Shown piece by piece: positions 49,139 to 57,567 of a stretch of DNA of 64,000 nucleotides. Both the position numbers and the translations under genes were made by a program. The stretch's first letter is position 1. Each line of letters begins with the position of its first letter. Below the pieces are notes generated by a model, which was given only the letters and a program-made list of their open reading frames with translations, did no database searches and had not been told where the DNA came from. The DNA lies in assembly GCA_023451735.1 (NCBI GenBank), contig JAEXYH010000093.1:124001-188000 (forward strand). The letters are read 5' to 3'. Source of the stretch: Pseudomonadota bacterium. GTDB lineage: Bacteria > Pseudomonadota > Alphaproteobacteria > Rhizobiales > Rhizobiaceae.

Positions 49139-49306
49139 GGATTTTCCCTCCATAAGCATTGCGGATGAAAAGGCATGTAGGAGCGATTGCTAAAAAGGCT
49201 GTAGCAAAAATGTCACGCGCCAAAAAATCGATCATTGACTGCCGATCGGTTGAGCATTTTGCCTTTGAATTATGCGCTGGAACATTTGCGCAAATCGCGG
49301 CGCGAA

Positions 49307-49777
49307 TCATGTGTCGTCATGGGCGGAAAGCAGAAGCGGGCCGCTTCCGCCTTCGGCCAGCCGGTCGTCGGGATTGCGCAAGGGGCAGGCCTTCAGTGAC
49401 AGGCAGCCGCAGCCGATACAGCCGGTCAGCTCGTCACGCAGGCGCGTCAGCGTCTCGATCCGCTGGTCCAGCTCCGCCTTCCAGTGGGCAGAAAGCCGCG
49501 CCCAGTCCTTTGCATTGGGTGTGCGCTTCTGCGGCAGGGTTTTAAGCGCCTCGGCAATCTGTTTGAGCGGCACGCCCGCGCGCTGTGCTACCCGGATCAC
49601 GGCAATGCGCCGCAATACGTCGCGGCTGTAGCGCCGGTGATTGCCGCCATTGCGCCAGCTTTCGATCAGCCCTTGCTCCTCGTAGAAATGCAGCGTCGAG
49701 ATCGCCACGCCGGAGCGTTCCGCCATCTGTCCCACACCCAGGCCCCGGAGAGTTCCAGTCTTTTCGGATTTCATCAT
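49307..49777 (-). CDS. soxR: Redox-sensing MerR-family activator SoxR
   Basis: A 156-residue regulator: winged-helix domain (LGVGQMAERSGVAISTLHFYEEQGL), dimer helix (about 95-117), and the [2Fe-2S] cluster motif C120-x2-C123-x-C125-x5-C131 (CIGCGCLSLKAC), diagnostic for SoxR. It senses redox-cycling compounds or nitric oxide by cluster oxidation. It is divergent from the MFS transporter with a SoxR box between them, so in this organism it likely controls the exporter directly without SoxS. Confidence 0.94.
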   Translation of the reverse strand: MMKSEKTGTLRGLGVGQMAERSGVAISTLHFYEEQGLIESWRNGGNHRRYSRDVLRRIAVIRVAQRAGVPLKQIAEALKTLPQKRTPNAKDWARLSAHWKAELDQRIETLTRLRDELTGCIGCGCLSLKACPLRNPDDRLAEGGSGPLLLSAHDDT

Positions 49778-49786
49778 TTTTTGCCG

Positions 49787-49817
49787 TTGACCTCAACCAA
49801 GCTTGAGATTTTACGGT
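49787..49817 (+). promoter_or_regulatory. SoxR box and promoter of the MFS gene
   Basis: -35 TTGACC (49787-49792) and -10 TACGGT (49812-49817) with 19-base spacing. The dyad CCTCAA-CCAAGC-TTGAGA (49791-49808) matches the SoxR operator half sites CCTCAA/TTGAGG with one mismatch. Confidence 0.82.
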
Positions 49818-49878
49818 GCCGATCCTGATGTGGGAAGGCCTTACTTGAACGAGGCCGGCATGAAAAGGTACGAACGGA

Positions 49879-51315
49879 ATGACGGAAATGATCGAGGAAC
49901 GGAACGGCCCGATGCGGGATGTGGAACCGGCCGAAGCCGAAGCCGGAGGTTATGCGAACCTGCTCTCCGGAGAGAGCGGGCGCATGCTGGCGCTGATCTC
50001 GAGCGGCATCGGGCTGCATGCCTTCAACCAGTTCGCCATCGTCGCCGCCATGCCGCTCGCCGCCGCCGAACTTGGCGGACGCGAATGGTACAGCTGGGTT
50101 TACAGCCTCTATTTCATCGGTTCGATCGCCGGCGGCACCGCGGCCGCCTCGATCCGCGACCGGCTCGGCGTGCGCACTAGTCTGGCGATTGCCTCTATCG
50201 TTTTTGCATTCGGCGGGCTGATGGCCTTCTTCGCCCCCGCCTTCGGCTGGATCGTATTCGGACGATTGTTGCAGGGCGTGGCCGATGGCCTGATCGTGGC
50301 GATCTGCTACAGCCTCATCCCGGCGAATTTTTCGAGCCTGCTGATTGCCCGCGTCTTTGCGGTCGAAGCGACTGTCTGGGCGGTCACGGCGCTGTTCGGG
50401 CCGCTGATCGGCGGCCTGGTAACCGAGGCGACATCCTGGCGTTTCTCCTTCCTTGCGGTTGCGCCTTTCCTGATGACGCTGTCGCTTTTCACGGCTCTTG
50501 CCGAACCGAAGACGAGTGGGGGGAGGGCGGCAAGCTTTGCACCGGTTTCGGTCGCTCTCTGCGTTCTGACGGCGCTCGTCTTCGCGCTGTCCTCTGCAAG
50601 TGCACAGCCGCTCTGGCAGGCCGCCCTGCTGGTCATTGGCGTATTGGCGCTGTTTTCGGTCGGTGCGCTCGACGGCCGTTTCGGTCCGCCGCTTTTTCCC
50701 GCTGGCTCGTTCCGTTCCGGTTCGGTGCTCGGCCGTGCCTTTTTCATCCTGTTCCTGATGTCGGCCGGCCACTCGGCCGGCAGCACCTATCTGGCGCTTT
50801 TTGCCAGCGAGCTATTCGGTCTCGGTCCGGCGATCGTCGGTTATGTCGTCGTCACCATGGCGCTTTCCTGGAGCATCGTCGCCATGTTCGCCAGCCGTTA
50901 CGAGGGACTGGCATGGCGTAACGCGACGATGTGGATAGGGCCTCTCTTGCTGCTTTTCGGCTTTGCCGCGATCGCCGTTGCGATCGGCCTGCGCTGGCTG
51001 CCGCTGATCGTGCTCGGCCAGGTTCTGGTCGGCGCCGGCTTCGGTCTCGCCTGGGCCAATGTCAACGAAGCGGCAATGGATGCTGCCGACCCTGCGGATC
51101 GCGATCTCGCCAGCGCGCTTCTGCCCACCATGTCGACGGCCGGTTATGCGGTAGGGGCAGCCCTTTCCGGCACGATCGCAACCGCGACCGGCCTGACGGC
51201 AAGTCTCGCAACCGGATCTGCCGGCGATACCGCCGCATGGCTTTACGGCACTGCCGCACTCGGCGCCTCGGTCAGCTTCATCCTCGGCTTTGGCGTGAGG
51301 CTGAAACGAAGCTGA
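49879..51315 (+). CDS. MFS transporter, probable SoxR target
   Basis: A 478-residue major facilitator with 12-14 helices. The loop 2-3 motif is ASIRDRLGVRTSL and motif C-like sequence is in the fifth helix (AVTALFGPLIGGLVTEA). The first 35 residues are polar and acidic. A SoxR-type promoter stands 62 bases upstream, so it is likely induced by redox-cycling drugs such as phenazines or paraquat and exports them. The ribosome-binding site is weak; ATG 49888 is an alternative. Confidence 0.87.
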   Translation: MTEMIEERNGPMRDVEPAEAEAGGYANLLSGESGRMLALISSGIGLHAFNQFAIVAAMPLAAAELGGREWYSWVYSLYFIGSIAGGTAAASIRDRLGVRTSLAIASIVFAFGGLMAFFAPAFGWIVFGRLLQGVADGLIVAICYSLIPANFSSLLIARVFAVEATVWAVTALFGPLIGGLVTEATSWRFSFLAVAPFLMTLSLFTALAEPKTSGGRAASFAPVSVALCVLTALVFALSSASAQPLWQAALLVIGVLALFSVGALDGRFGPPLFPAGSFRSGSVLGRAFFILFLMSAGHSAGSTYLALFASELFGLGPAIVGYVVVTMALSWSIVAMFASRYEGLAWRNATMWIGPLLLLFGFAAIAVAIGLRWLPLIVLGQVLVGAGFGLAWANVNEAAMDAADPADRDLASALLPTMSTAGYAVGAALSGTIATATGLTASLATGSAGDTAAWLYGTAALGASVSFILGFGVRLKRS

Positions 51316-51318
51316 CCA

Positions 51319-52713
51319 TCAGACCTGAAGGCAAGCTTTCAGCGTCTCAAAAATGCGCGGATCGAGCGTTTGCGAGACGTTGAAACGCATGCAGTTTCTC
51401 GCCGATTGCGACAGACTGAATGCATTGCCCGGCGCGAGCACGATCTGCTTCTGCAGGCAGGCTCGCGCCACCTCCGCCGCGTCCGTCTCACCCGGCAGCC
51501 GGCACCACAGGAACATGCCGGATTGCGGCCGCAACACGGGTTCGATGCCGATCGACCCAAGCCTGTCCGTCACCTCCGCCATCGACCTGGAAAGCCGTGC
51601 GCGCAACGCGTCGAGATGTTTGCGATAACCGCCGTCGGAAAGTGCTGCATGAACGATTTCCTCAGTCATCCGTCCGCCGGCAAAGGACGTGGCGATCTTC
51701 AGGTCGGTCAGCCCCTCGATCCAGTCCGGCCGTGCCGCGATGAAACCGCAGCGCGCCGCAGCCGACAGCGTTTTCGAAAAGCTGCCGATATGGATCACCC
51801 GTTCCAGCCCGTCGAAGGCCGCAAGCCTTGGTGCCGCAACGGTCTCGAAATCGGCAAAGATATCGTCCTCGACAATCGTAAGGTCGAATTCTTCCGCGAT
51901 CTTCAGCACCCGATGCGCGGTAACCGGTGAAAGCACGGCGCCGGTCGGGTTATGGATCGCCGAATTGGTGATATAGAGCCGCGGCCGATGCTCCGAGACG
52001 GTGGCTGCAAAGGCCGCAAGATCCGGTCCGTTTGCGGTGTAGGGCACCCCGATGATCTTTGCCCGGTGCGCCCGCAAAAGCGCATGGAAGTTGAAATAGC
52101 ATGGGTCGTCGACCAGAACCGTATCGCCCGGCTCGATCAGGAACCGGCAGAGAAGATCGATCGCCTGCGTGCCGGATTCCGTCAGCATGATCTGGTCCGG
52201 CGAGACTTCCATGCCCCGCTCGCCCATCCGCCGCGAGATCAGCCGGCGCAGCGGCGCAAGGCCCAGCGGTGTGCCGTAATCCGCAAGCGAGGACGGCTCC
52301 GCACGGGAAAGTGTCCGGAGCGCCTTGCGCATCGCCTCTTCCGGCAGCCACGAGGGTGGCAGCCAGCCGCAGCCGGGTTTCAAACTGTCGCTGCCGCTTT
52401 CCAGCGATTGCCGCGAGATCCAGAACGGATCGACCGCCCGGTCGAGTTTTGGCCCGGCTTCGGCGGGGGAAAAGGGTGCCGCCTGATTGGCCACGTAAAA
52501 CCCGGATCCCGGCCGCGAGACGATCGCACCCTCCGCCACCAGCCGTTCATAGGCGTCGACGACCGTCGAGGTGGAAACGGAGAGCGTTGCGGCAAGTGCA
52601 CGTACCGAAGGCAGTTTCGCCCCCGGCGTCAGCACCCGCCCGGCAACCCGCTGACGGATCGTCGCCATCACCATCTCGGCTTTGGTTGCCGCTGATCCTG
52701 TCGTCAGATCCAT
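51319..52713 (-). CDS. MocR-type (GntR/aminotransferase) transcriptional regulator
   Basis: A 464-residue fusion: N-terminal GntR winged helix (residues about 10-75, LPSVRALAATLSVSTSTVVDAYERLVAEG) and a fold type I aminotransferase domain with NSAIHNPTGAV, EDDIFADFE and the PLP-binding Lys in GSFSKTLSAAARCG. Such proteins use PLP as an effector sensor (GabR, PdxR, TauR). It is divergent from the DMT transporter at 53026, its likely target. Confidence 0.92.
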   Translation of the reverse strand: MDLTTGSAATKAEMVMATIRQRVAGRVLTPGAKLPSVRALAATLSVSTSTVVDAYERLVAEGAIVSRPGSGFYVANQAAPFSPAEAGPKLDRAVDPFWISRQSLESGSDSLKPGCGWLPPSWLPEEAMRKALRTLSRAEPSSLADYGTPLGLAPLRRLISRRMGERGMEVSPDQIMLTESGTQAIDLLCRFLIEPGDTVLVDDPCYFNFHALLRAHRAKIIGVPYTANGPDLAAFAATVSEHRPRLYITNSAIHNPTGAVLSPVTAHRVLKIAEEFDLTIVEDDIFADFETVAAPRLAAFDGLERVIHIGSFSKTLSAAARCGFIAARPDWIEGLTDLKIATSFAGGRMTEEIVHAALSDGGYRKHLDALRARLSRSMAEVTDRLGSIGIEPVLRPQSGMFLWCRLPGETDAAEVARACLQKQIVLAPGNAFSLSQSARNCMRFNVSQTLDPRIFETLKACLQV

Positions 52714-53025
52714 GTGGTTTGTCTCATCCGTATTGGTGGTTGCGCCATAACAGTTTCGAAAAATTGTATCATACTGTTTCTGGTTAAGCCAAGGTTTCGA
52801 GAGGATAAGGAGGAAGATTACAGACCCCCCCTGATCCTTCCCCGCAAGGGGGAGTGCTTGGCCCCGCAGAATCGTCTCGGCTCAATTGTGCAAGGGCTGG
52901 CGCCGCAGGTTTTCTTTCCTCCTTGTGGGGAGATGACCGGCCGGCCAGAGGGGGGCTTCTCACAGGCGCAAGCCTGCGAACACCACCGGCACGACACCCT
53001 GCCGACCGAAATATTGGAGCAAGAC
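52714..53025. other. Region between mocR-type and DMT genes, holds a mosaic repeat
   Basis: The segment contains the divergent promoters next to each gene and a repeat-like element at 52823-52957. GGAG at 53016-53019 serves the DMT gene. No coding frame is convincing. Confidence 0.6.
52823..52957. repeat. Mosaic intergenic repeat (second type)
   Basis: A roughly 135-bp element with inverted outer parts (GACCCCCCCTGATCC; complement of GGCCAGAGGGGGGCTT), internal CCCCGCAAGGGGGAG and CTCCTTGTGGGGAG palindromes, and the dyad ATGACCGGCCGGCCAG. It differs from the element at 35556 but shares the central CAAGGGGGAG/CTTGTGGGG theme. Confidence 0.65.
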
Positions 53026-53916
53026 ATGGATCGTAGCGTCTCGGGCTGGCTGAACGGTTTTATCGGCGTGCTGATCTTCTCCGGCTCGTTGCCGGCCACC
53101 AGGCTTGCGGTGATCGGCTTCGATCCGCTGTTCCTGACTGTTGCCCGCGGCGCCATTGCCGGGCTTCTGGCGCTCTGCCTGCTGATCCTGTTCCGCGAAA
53201 AGCGGCCGCAGGGCAGGGATGTCGCGGCGCTCGCCGCCATCGCGCTCGGTGTTGTCGTCGGCTTTCCCCTGCTGACGGCAATTGCCCTGCAGCACATCAC
53301 GTCGGCCCAGTCGATCGTCTATATCGGCCTTTTGCCGCTTGCCACCGCGATCTTCGGCGTCATCCGCGGCGGTGAACGCCCCAAGCCTGCCTTCTGGCTT
53401 TTTGCCATCCTTGGGGCAGCCTTCGTTACCGGCTATGCGCTGGTACGCGGCGGCGGTACGGGCGGCGCGGAAGCGACGTTTCTCGGCCTTTCCCTCGGCG
53501 GCTGGCTGATGCTCGGCGCGATCGTCGCCTGCGGTTACGGTTATGCGGAAGGGGCCGCGCTGTCGAAGCGGCTCGGCGGCTGGCAGGTCATCTGCTGGGC
53601 GCTGGTCATCTCGCTGCCGGTCATGATGGTCGGCGCACTGGCACTCATGCCTGGAAGCTTCGCTACGGTCGGTGCATCGGCCTTTGCCGGCCTTGCCTAT
53701 GTCTCGCTCTTCTCGATGCTGATCGGCTTCATCTTCTGGTATCGCGGCCTCGCCCAGGGCGGCACCGCCTCGGTCGGCCAGTTGCAGCTGCTGCAACCTT
53801 TCTTCGGTCTGGCGCTCGCCGCAATTCTGCTCGGAGAAACGGTCACGCCCGCCATGTTCGCCGTCACCCTCGGTGTCATCCTGTGTGTCGCAGCGGCGCG
53901 GAAGTTCGCGCGGTGA
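53026..53916 (+). CDS. EamA/DMT-family transporter
   Basis: A 296-residue inner-membrane protein with ten helices and two EamA repeats (first: LPATRLAVIGFDPLFLTVAR; second: GLAYVSLFSMLIGFIFWYRGLA and LLGETVTPAMF). ATG 53026 has GGAG 6 bases upstream; an open extension to 52714 passes through the repeat and is not coding. Divergent from the MocR-type gene, a common regulator-transporter pair; the substrate is perhaps an amino acid or vitamin B6-related amine, by inference only. Confidence 0.88.
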   Translation: MDRSVSGWLNGFIGVLIFSGSLPATRLAVIGFDPLFLTVARGAIAGLLALCLLILFREKRPQGRDVAALAAIALGVVVGFPLLTAIALQHITSAQSIVYIGLLPLATAIFGVIRGGERPKPAFWLFAILGAAFVTGYALVRGGGTGGAEATFLGLSLGGWLMLGAIVACGYGYAEGAALSKRLGGWQVICWALVISLPVMMVGALALMPGSFATVGASAFAGLAYVSLFSMLIGFIFWYRGLAQGGTASVGQLQLLQPFFGLALAAILLGETVTPAMFAVTLGVILCVAAARKFAR

Positions 53917-53985
53917 CGATGCCCTGACGGGCGCCCACTCCACTCTCATCCCTGTGCGCGTCTTCGGTCGGTGGTGCCGACGCCA

Positions 53986-54264
53986 TCACCATCTCATGGT
54001 ATCGGCTTCGTGATCCTCTACCGCATACCGCATGGCAGTGGTTCGGTCACATCCATGCTTGTCCATGTAGGAGCGGATAAGCGATTGCCGTCGGCCTTCC
54101 GTCATCACCGCGAAGACATTGCGAAATCGTCTCTCCAAGGCCTCAGGCGTGGCGACGGTTGCAAGCGCCGGTCGGCGAAGCCAGAAGTGGTGGATGTTGA
54201 GCCAGATCCAGAAACCGATAAACCCGATCCCGGCCCCGACGAATGCTGCTGTCAGATACTCCAT
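53986..54264 (-). CDS. Membrane-anchored hypothetical protein (92 aa)
   Basis: Not recognised. One N-terminal helix (LTAAFVGAGIGFIGFWIWLNI), then a soluble, basic part (TPEALERRFRNVFAVMTEGRRQSLI, YMDKHGCDRTTAMRYAVEDHE) that looks helical. The ATG at 54264 has GGGG about 6 bases upstream, better than an in-frame start at 54387. Convergent with the DMT gene. Confidence 0.62.
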   Translation of the reverse strand: MEYLTAAFVGAGIGFIGFWIWLNIHHFWLRRPALATVATPEALERRFRNVFAVMTEGRRQSLIRSYMDKHGCDRTTAMRYAVEDHEADTMRW

Positions 54265-54979
54265 AACACACCCCGACATGCACCTATAAAGTGCATTGTA
54301 GTCGAGGATCGCGTTACTCGCAACGTCTGCCGGAAACGCCGCGCCGCAGCAAAGATGCGCCAACACAGCCTCTGTCAGGCCGAGCACCCTCTCAGTGAGT
54401 TTTTAATCGGCTCCCGTTCGGCAATCGGCACGTTCGTTCCACGCGCGGCCGCAAGCGAATGTCCACCCATATCGGCTGCGTCCGCCCAAGACCTGGTCGA
54501 TGTGTCGACGGCCGGGTAAATCTGCTTCAAAAGGTCAGGAGTTTAAGGACGGCCAGCGTGATCTCGCGGCAGCGACGTGACGTCAATCTATCGCCCGACC
54601 CCGTTCTAAAGTTAACGGCAGTCGCGCCCGGGCGCGCTTGTGACAGACCGATGCCGATAAGTCCAATCCAAAATCCTTGTGGGGCCGGTGAAGGATCGCG
54701 CAAAGCCTCGTCTATGTGCATCGACAGCTAGCAGATTATTCTGACGGGCGTGAGGCCGGGCAGGCAGGCATGATGGTCTCCGTGGCGGCCTGAAAAACTA
54801 AAAGTTGACTTTTTGAGCCAGGCTCACTATTTAAAGTTTATCGATTTTTTCTTGCCGAGATTTGGTTACTGCGCGAGTGGCACCGCGTATTGAACGACCC
54901 TCCCTTTAAAGCATCGTTATCATCATCCGCGGGCGCTTTTGCGTTGCGGTCCCTCTATGTTGCTAAGAAAGGGTTCATC
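54265..54979. other. Long intergenic region before the cold-shock gene
   Basis: The right part holds the cspA-type promoter (54805-54833) and a leader of about 140 bases. In the left 500 bases I see no convincing gene: an 84-residue plus-strand and a 65-residue minus-strand frame exist, but neither has a ribosome-binding site and their codon use is unlike the neighbours. Confidence 0.5.
54805..54833 (+). promoter_or_regulatory. Promoter of the cold-shock gene
   Basis: TTGACT (54805-54810) and TATTTA (54828-54833) with a 17-base spacer. Transcription would start near 54840 and give an untranslated leader of about 140 bases before ATG 54980, as is usual for cspA-type mRNAs. Confidence 0.72.
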
Positions 54980-55189
54980 ATGACCACTGGCACAGTTAAA
55001 TGGTTTAATTCCACCAAGGGCTTCGGCTTCATCCAGCCTGACAATGGCGAAGCTGATGCGTTCGTTCACATCTCGGCTGTTGAACGTTCGGGCATGCGCG
55101 AACTCGTTGAAGGCCAGAAGGTCTCCTTCGATCTGGAGCGCGACCGTAAGTCCGGCAAGATGTCGGCCTGCAACCTTCAGGCTGTTTGA
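54980..55189 (+). CDS. Cold-shock protein (CspA family)
   Basis: A 69-residue OB-fold nucleic-acid chaperone. It starts TTGTVKWFNSTKGFGFI with RNP1 (KGFGFI) and has RNP2 (DAFVHISAVE). Aromatic residues for RNA stacking are present. AAAGGG lies 7 bases before the ATG. A long AU-rich leader upstream suggests temperature-dependent mRNA folding as in cspA. A terminator follows 64 bases downstream. Confidence 0.95.
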   Translation: MTTGTVKWFNSTKGFGFIQPDNGEADAFVHISAVERSGMRELVEGQKVSFDLERDRKSGKMSACNLQAV

Positions 55190-55253
55190 ACTGGTATCTG
55201 CTTTCGTGTGACCACGGATGTACTGGCACTGTCGAAAGCATGGGACCACAGGA

Positions 55254-55279
55254 GGTCAGGCAGCCGCCTGGCCTTTTTT
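55254..55279 (+). terminator. Rho-independent terminator of the cold-shock gene
   Basis: GGTCAGG-CAGCCG-CCTGGCC, one G-U pair, followed by six T residues. Confidence 0.85.
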
Positions 55280-55423
55280 GTTGCTTCTGATGGCTGTGCG
55301 GCACCGGGTATCATCAAGCGTGCACATACATTGCTGTAGCGCTTTGGAAGTCGCGCATCCTTAGGCCCGAAGCCGCTTGCGGTCTCCTGCTCGATGCGTC
55401 GCCACTTGTACCGGGGAAAACAA

Positions 55424-55639
55424 ATGACAGAACAGCACAGCAAGGCTCGGCAGGTTGCCGAGAAGGCATTCGACAAGACCCAGGCTTCGAGCGCCGCCGG
55501 CAATCGCGCCCGCGATGAGCTCGACGCCGTTACAAAGGCACGCCAGGAAAAGACGTCCCGATTGCGGGAGGCGCGCCTTGCCATGGAAGCGCAGAACGAG
55601 GCGCTGCATTCCGGCGCAGCTCCGGCGAAAAAGCCCTGA
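55424..55639 (+). CDS. Small helical hypothetical protein (71 aa)
   Basis: Not assigned a function. The sequence is one long charged helix (SKARQVAEKAFDKTQ, RARDELDAVTKARQEKTSRL, REARLAMEAQNEAL) with an Ala/Lys-rich end; similar small proteins are common in rhizobia. GGGGA lies 7 bases before ATG 55424. Confidence 0.65.
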   Translation: MTEQHSKARQVAEKAFDKTQASSAAGNRARDELDAVTKARQEKTSRLREARLAMEAQNEALHSGAAPAKKP

Positions 55640-55794
55640 AGCTGCCCGCAGGCCGATCTGATTGAACGTAGCAGGCCGACCAGCCCGCGCGTCGTCATGT
55701 GCAGCAATTGCGGCAAAGGCAGGAACCGGTTTGCGTCCGGAATTGCGTTTAAACAGATAGATGGGGCAGGTTCGCGTTTCGAGGAAAGGCGGAA

Positions 55795-56133
55795 ATGCTC
55801 TGGAGAAAGAACGAAGAGATGACCAGCACGAACGCTGCCGCACTGACAGTCGAGTTGACGCCAACCCAGATCCGGGGGCTGAAGCTTGCAAAACTTGGCG
55901 ACCTGCATCCCCAGGAAGGGAACCGGTGGACCCATCTTGACGCCACGGTGACCTACGCGAAATCCGATCGTTTCAAGGAGCGTCCGCTGAAGGTGAAATT
56001 CGCGACGACAACCACGCTCGAGCAGCTGACCGGCTACGGCCTTCTGAAGGGGCTTGACCCTGATGCCGAAGCCAGCGAAACCCCACACGGTATAACCATG
56101 GCGGGCAAGATGTGGCTGTTGAAGCACAAGTGA
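55795..56133 (+). CDS. Hypothetical protein (112 aa)
   Basis: Not recognised. It contains LTPTQIRGLKLAKLGDL, then THLDATVTYAKSDRFK and PLKVKFATTTTLEQLTGYGLLKG, suggesting a small alpha/beta fold, and ends KMWLLKHK. The ATG at 55795 is backed by AAAGG 5 bases upstream; 55819 is possible. The stop overlaps the next gene by 4 bases (GTGA), implying coupling with the YkgJ-like protein. Confidence 0.6.
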   Translation: MLWRKNEEMTSTNAAALTVELTPTQIRGLKLAKLGDLHPQEGNRWTHLDATVTYAKSDRFKERPLKVKFATTTTLEQLTGYGLLKGLDPDAEASETPHGITMAGKMWLLKHK

Positions 56134-56534
56134 GGGCAGAGGGCGCTCCATCGGAGCGTACTGGGCGGGACGACGACCCGTCGCGCCACGATGCGCTGTT
56201 CGCAGACGATGCGGACACCGCAGCCCTTCCGGATTGCCAGACCTGCGGGGCCTGCTGTTCCTATTCATCTGAATGGCCGCGATTCACCACGGAATCCGAT
56301 GAGGCCCTCGACATGGTTCCGCTGCAGTTCGTTTCCGCGGACCAGCGGGGCATGCGATGTGAAGGTGAGCGATGCTCGGCGCTGTCCGGCCGTGTCGGAG
56401 TCAGCACGTCGTGCATGATATACGATGTCCGCCCCGATGTCTGTCGTGCCTGCTCCCCCGGCGATTCCGAATGCAGGACTGCTCGCTGGGCTTTCGGACT
56501 GGAAAGAAGCCATACGGGCTCGACGGGCTTTTAG
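56130..56534 (+). CDS. YkgJ-family cysteine-cluster protein
   Basis: A 134-residue soluble protein. The cluster motif is DCQTCGACCSYSSEW, with further Cys in MRCEGERCSAL, SCMIYDVRPDVCRACSPGDSEC. This pattern (CxxCxxCC ... C ... C ... C) is that of the YkgJ/UPF0153 family, expected to bind zinc or an Fe-S cluster; function unknown. The start is placed at GTG 56130 because it overlaps the preceding stop; GTG 56112 is an alternative. Confidence 0.8.
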   Translation: MRAEGAPSERTGRDDDPSRHDALFADDADTAALPDCQTCGACCSYSSEWPRFTTESDEALDMVPLQFVSADQRGMRCEGERCSALSGRVGVSTSCMIYDVRPDVCRACSPGDSECRTARWAFGLERSHTGSTGF

Positions 56535-56624
56535 AGCATTTCCGCTTTTGCTGGATTGCTCTAGGCGGCGGAAGGTTAGGACGTGTCGCGCATAACCATG
56601 CGCCGGCCTCATTCCCGCAAAGCC

Positions 56625-57326
56625 CTATCGCCCCGCCGTCTCCAGTAATGCGACGATCTCGCCATATCCCCGCGCCTTCGCGTGCTGAAGCGGCGTCACG
56701 CCATCCTTGTCGGCGATATCGATCCTTGCGCCACCATCGAGCAGCAGCCTGACGATCGCCTGATGGCGCTCCCCGCCGTCACTGAGGATGATCGCCTCCA
56801 GAAGTGCGGTCCAGCCAAGATTGTTGACGTGGTTCACATCGACGCCCGCCTTGATCAGCGTATCGACGGTCTCGACATGGCCGCGCTCGGAGGCCGGGAT
56901 CAGCGCAGTGCCGCCATAGCGGTTGGTACTTTTCAGATCTGCGCCATGCGCAAGCGTCATCCGCAGGATTTCCAGATGCCCTCTCGCACCGGCATAAAGA
57001 TAGGGGCTGTCCTGAATGGCATCCTTGGCGTTGACGTCCGCGCCCGCTTCGATCAGCAGTCGTGCGGCCTCGACATCGTTGGCATGGGTGGCGATCAGGA
57101 GCGGGGTCCGGCGCTGATCGTCGCGTGGATCGATCGCGGCGCCTTCCCGGATGAGGGAGGTGATTGCCCGGCTGTCGCCGGTTCTGGCTGCATCGAGCAG
57201 CTGGGTGCCGTTTGTATCGGACATGGCGGTCTCCATCAAAGCGGGCAGCAGGCTTGCCGCAAGAGCCATCCGCAGCGCGGTTGCGCGGATGTGGTGGCGC
57301 AGAGGTGACCCGGCTGTCTCTGGCAT
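56625..57326 (-). CDS. Ankyrin-repeat protein, probably exported
   Basis: A 233-residue protein with about five ankyrin repeats, for example GQRRTPLLIATHANDVEAARLLIEAGADVNAKD-type units (positions 57020-57120), RYGGTALIPASERGHVETVDTLIKAG and KDGVTPLQHAKARGYGEIVALL. An N-terminal hydrophobic stretch (RMALAASLLPAL) after basic residues looks like a signal peptide when started at 57326 (GGAA 6 bases upstream); a start at 57224 with GGAG would give a cytoplasmic form. Likely a protein-interaction module. Confidence 0.8.
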   Translation of the reverse strand: MPETAGSPLRHHIRATALRMALAASLLPALMETAMSDTNGTQLLDAARTGDSRAITSLIREGAAIDPRDDQRRTPLLIATHANDVEAARLLIEAGADVNAKDAIQDSPYLYAGARGHLEILRMTLAHGADLKSTNRYGGTALIPASERGHVETVDTLIKAGVDVNHVNNLGWTALLEAIILSDGGERHQAIVRLLLDGGARIDIADKDGVTPLQHAKARGYGEIVALLETAGR

Positions 57327-57537
57327 CGCGGTTCCGGCTCCATGAAAGGTGTCTGTGACCATGCGCTTTAGCATGAACCGATCAATTCGCTTCTCAACAC
57401 GCCGTCATTTCAATCCTGCGATAGGTCGGCCTGAGTATCTTTCGCGCAACAGGAAGGACACGTTTTTTGCAAGTTTCCTCCAATTTTAAACGACATCCCT
57501 CAGATGGGGTATGACGTATCGGCAAGATACGGTAGAG

Positions 57538-57552
57538 TTAACTACTGGTTAA
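57538..57552. promoter_or_regulatory. Candidate CtrA-binding site before the ExoX-like gene
   Basis: TTAACTACTGGTTAA fits TTAA-N7-TTAA; on the minus strand it reads TTAACC-AGTAG-TTAAC. It lies 15 bases before the start codon at 57568, so it would cover the promoter core or the start of the transcript. Confidence 0.58.
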
Positions 57553-57567
57553 ATATTGGGGGAATGC

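Noticed and set aside
54527..54721. 65-residue minus-strand frame (MHIDEALRDPSP...) in the region before the cold-shock gene
   Set aside because: The start looks protein-like, but a possible membrane segment breaks off after a dozen residues and the rest is basic and unstructured; no frame change restores a longer protein.
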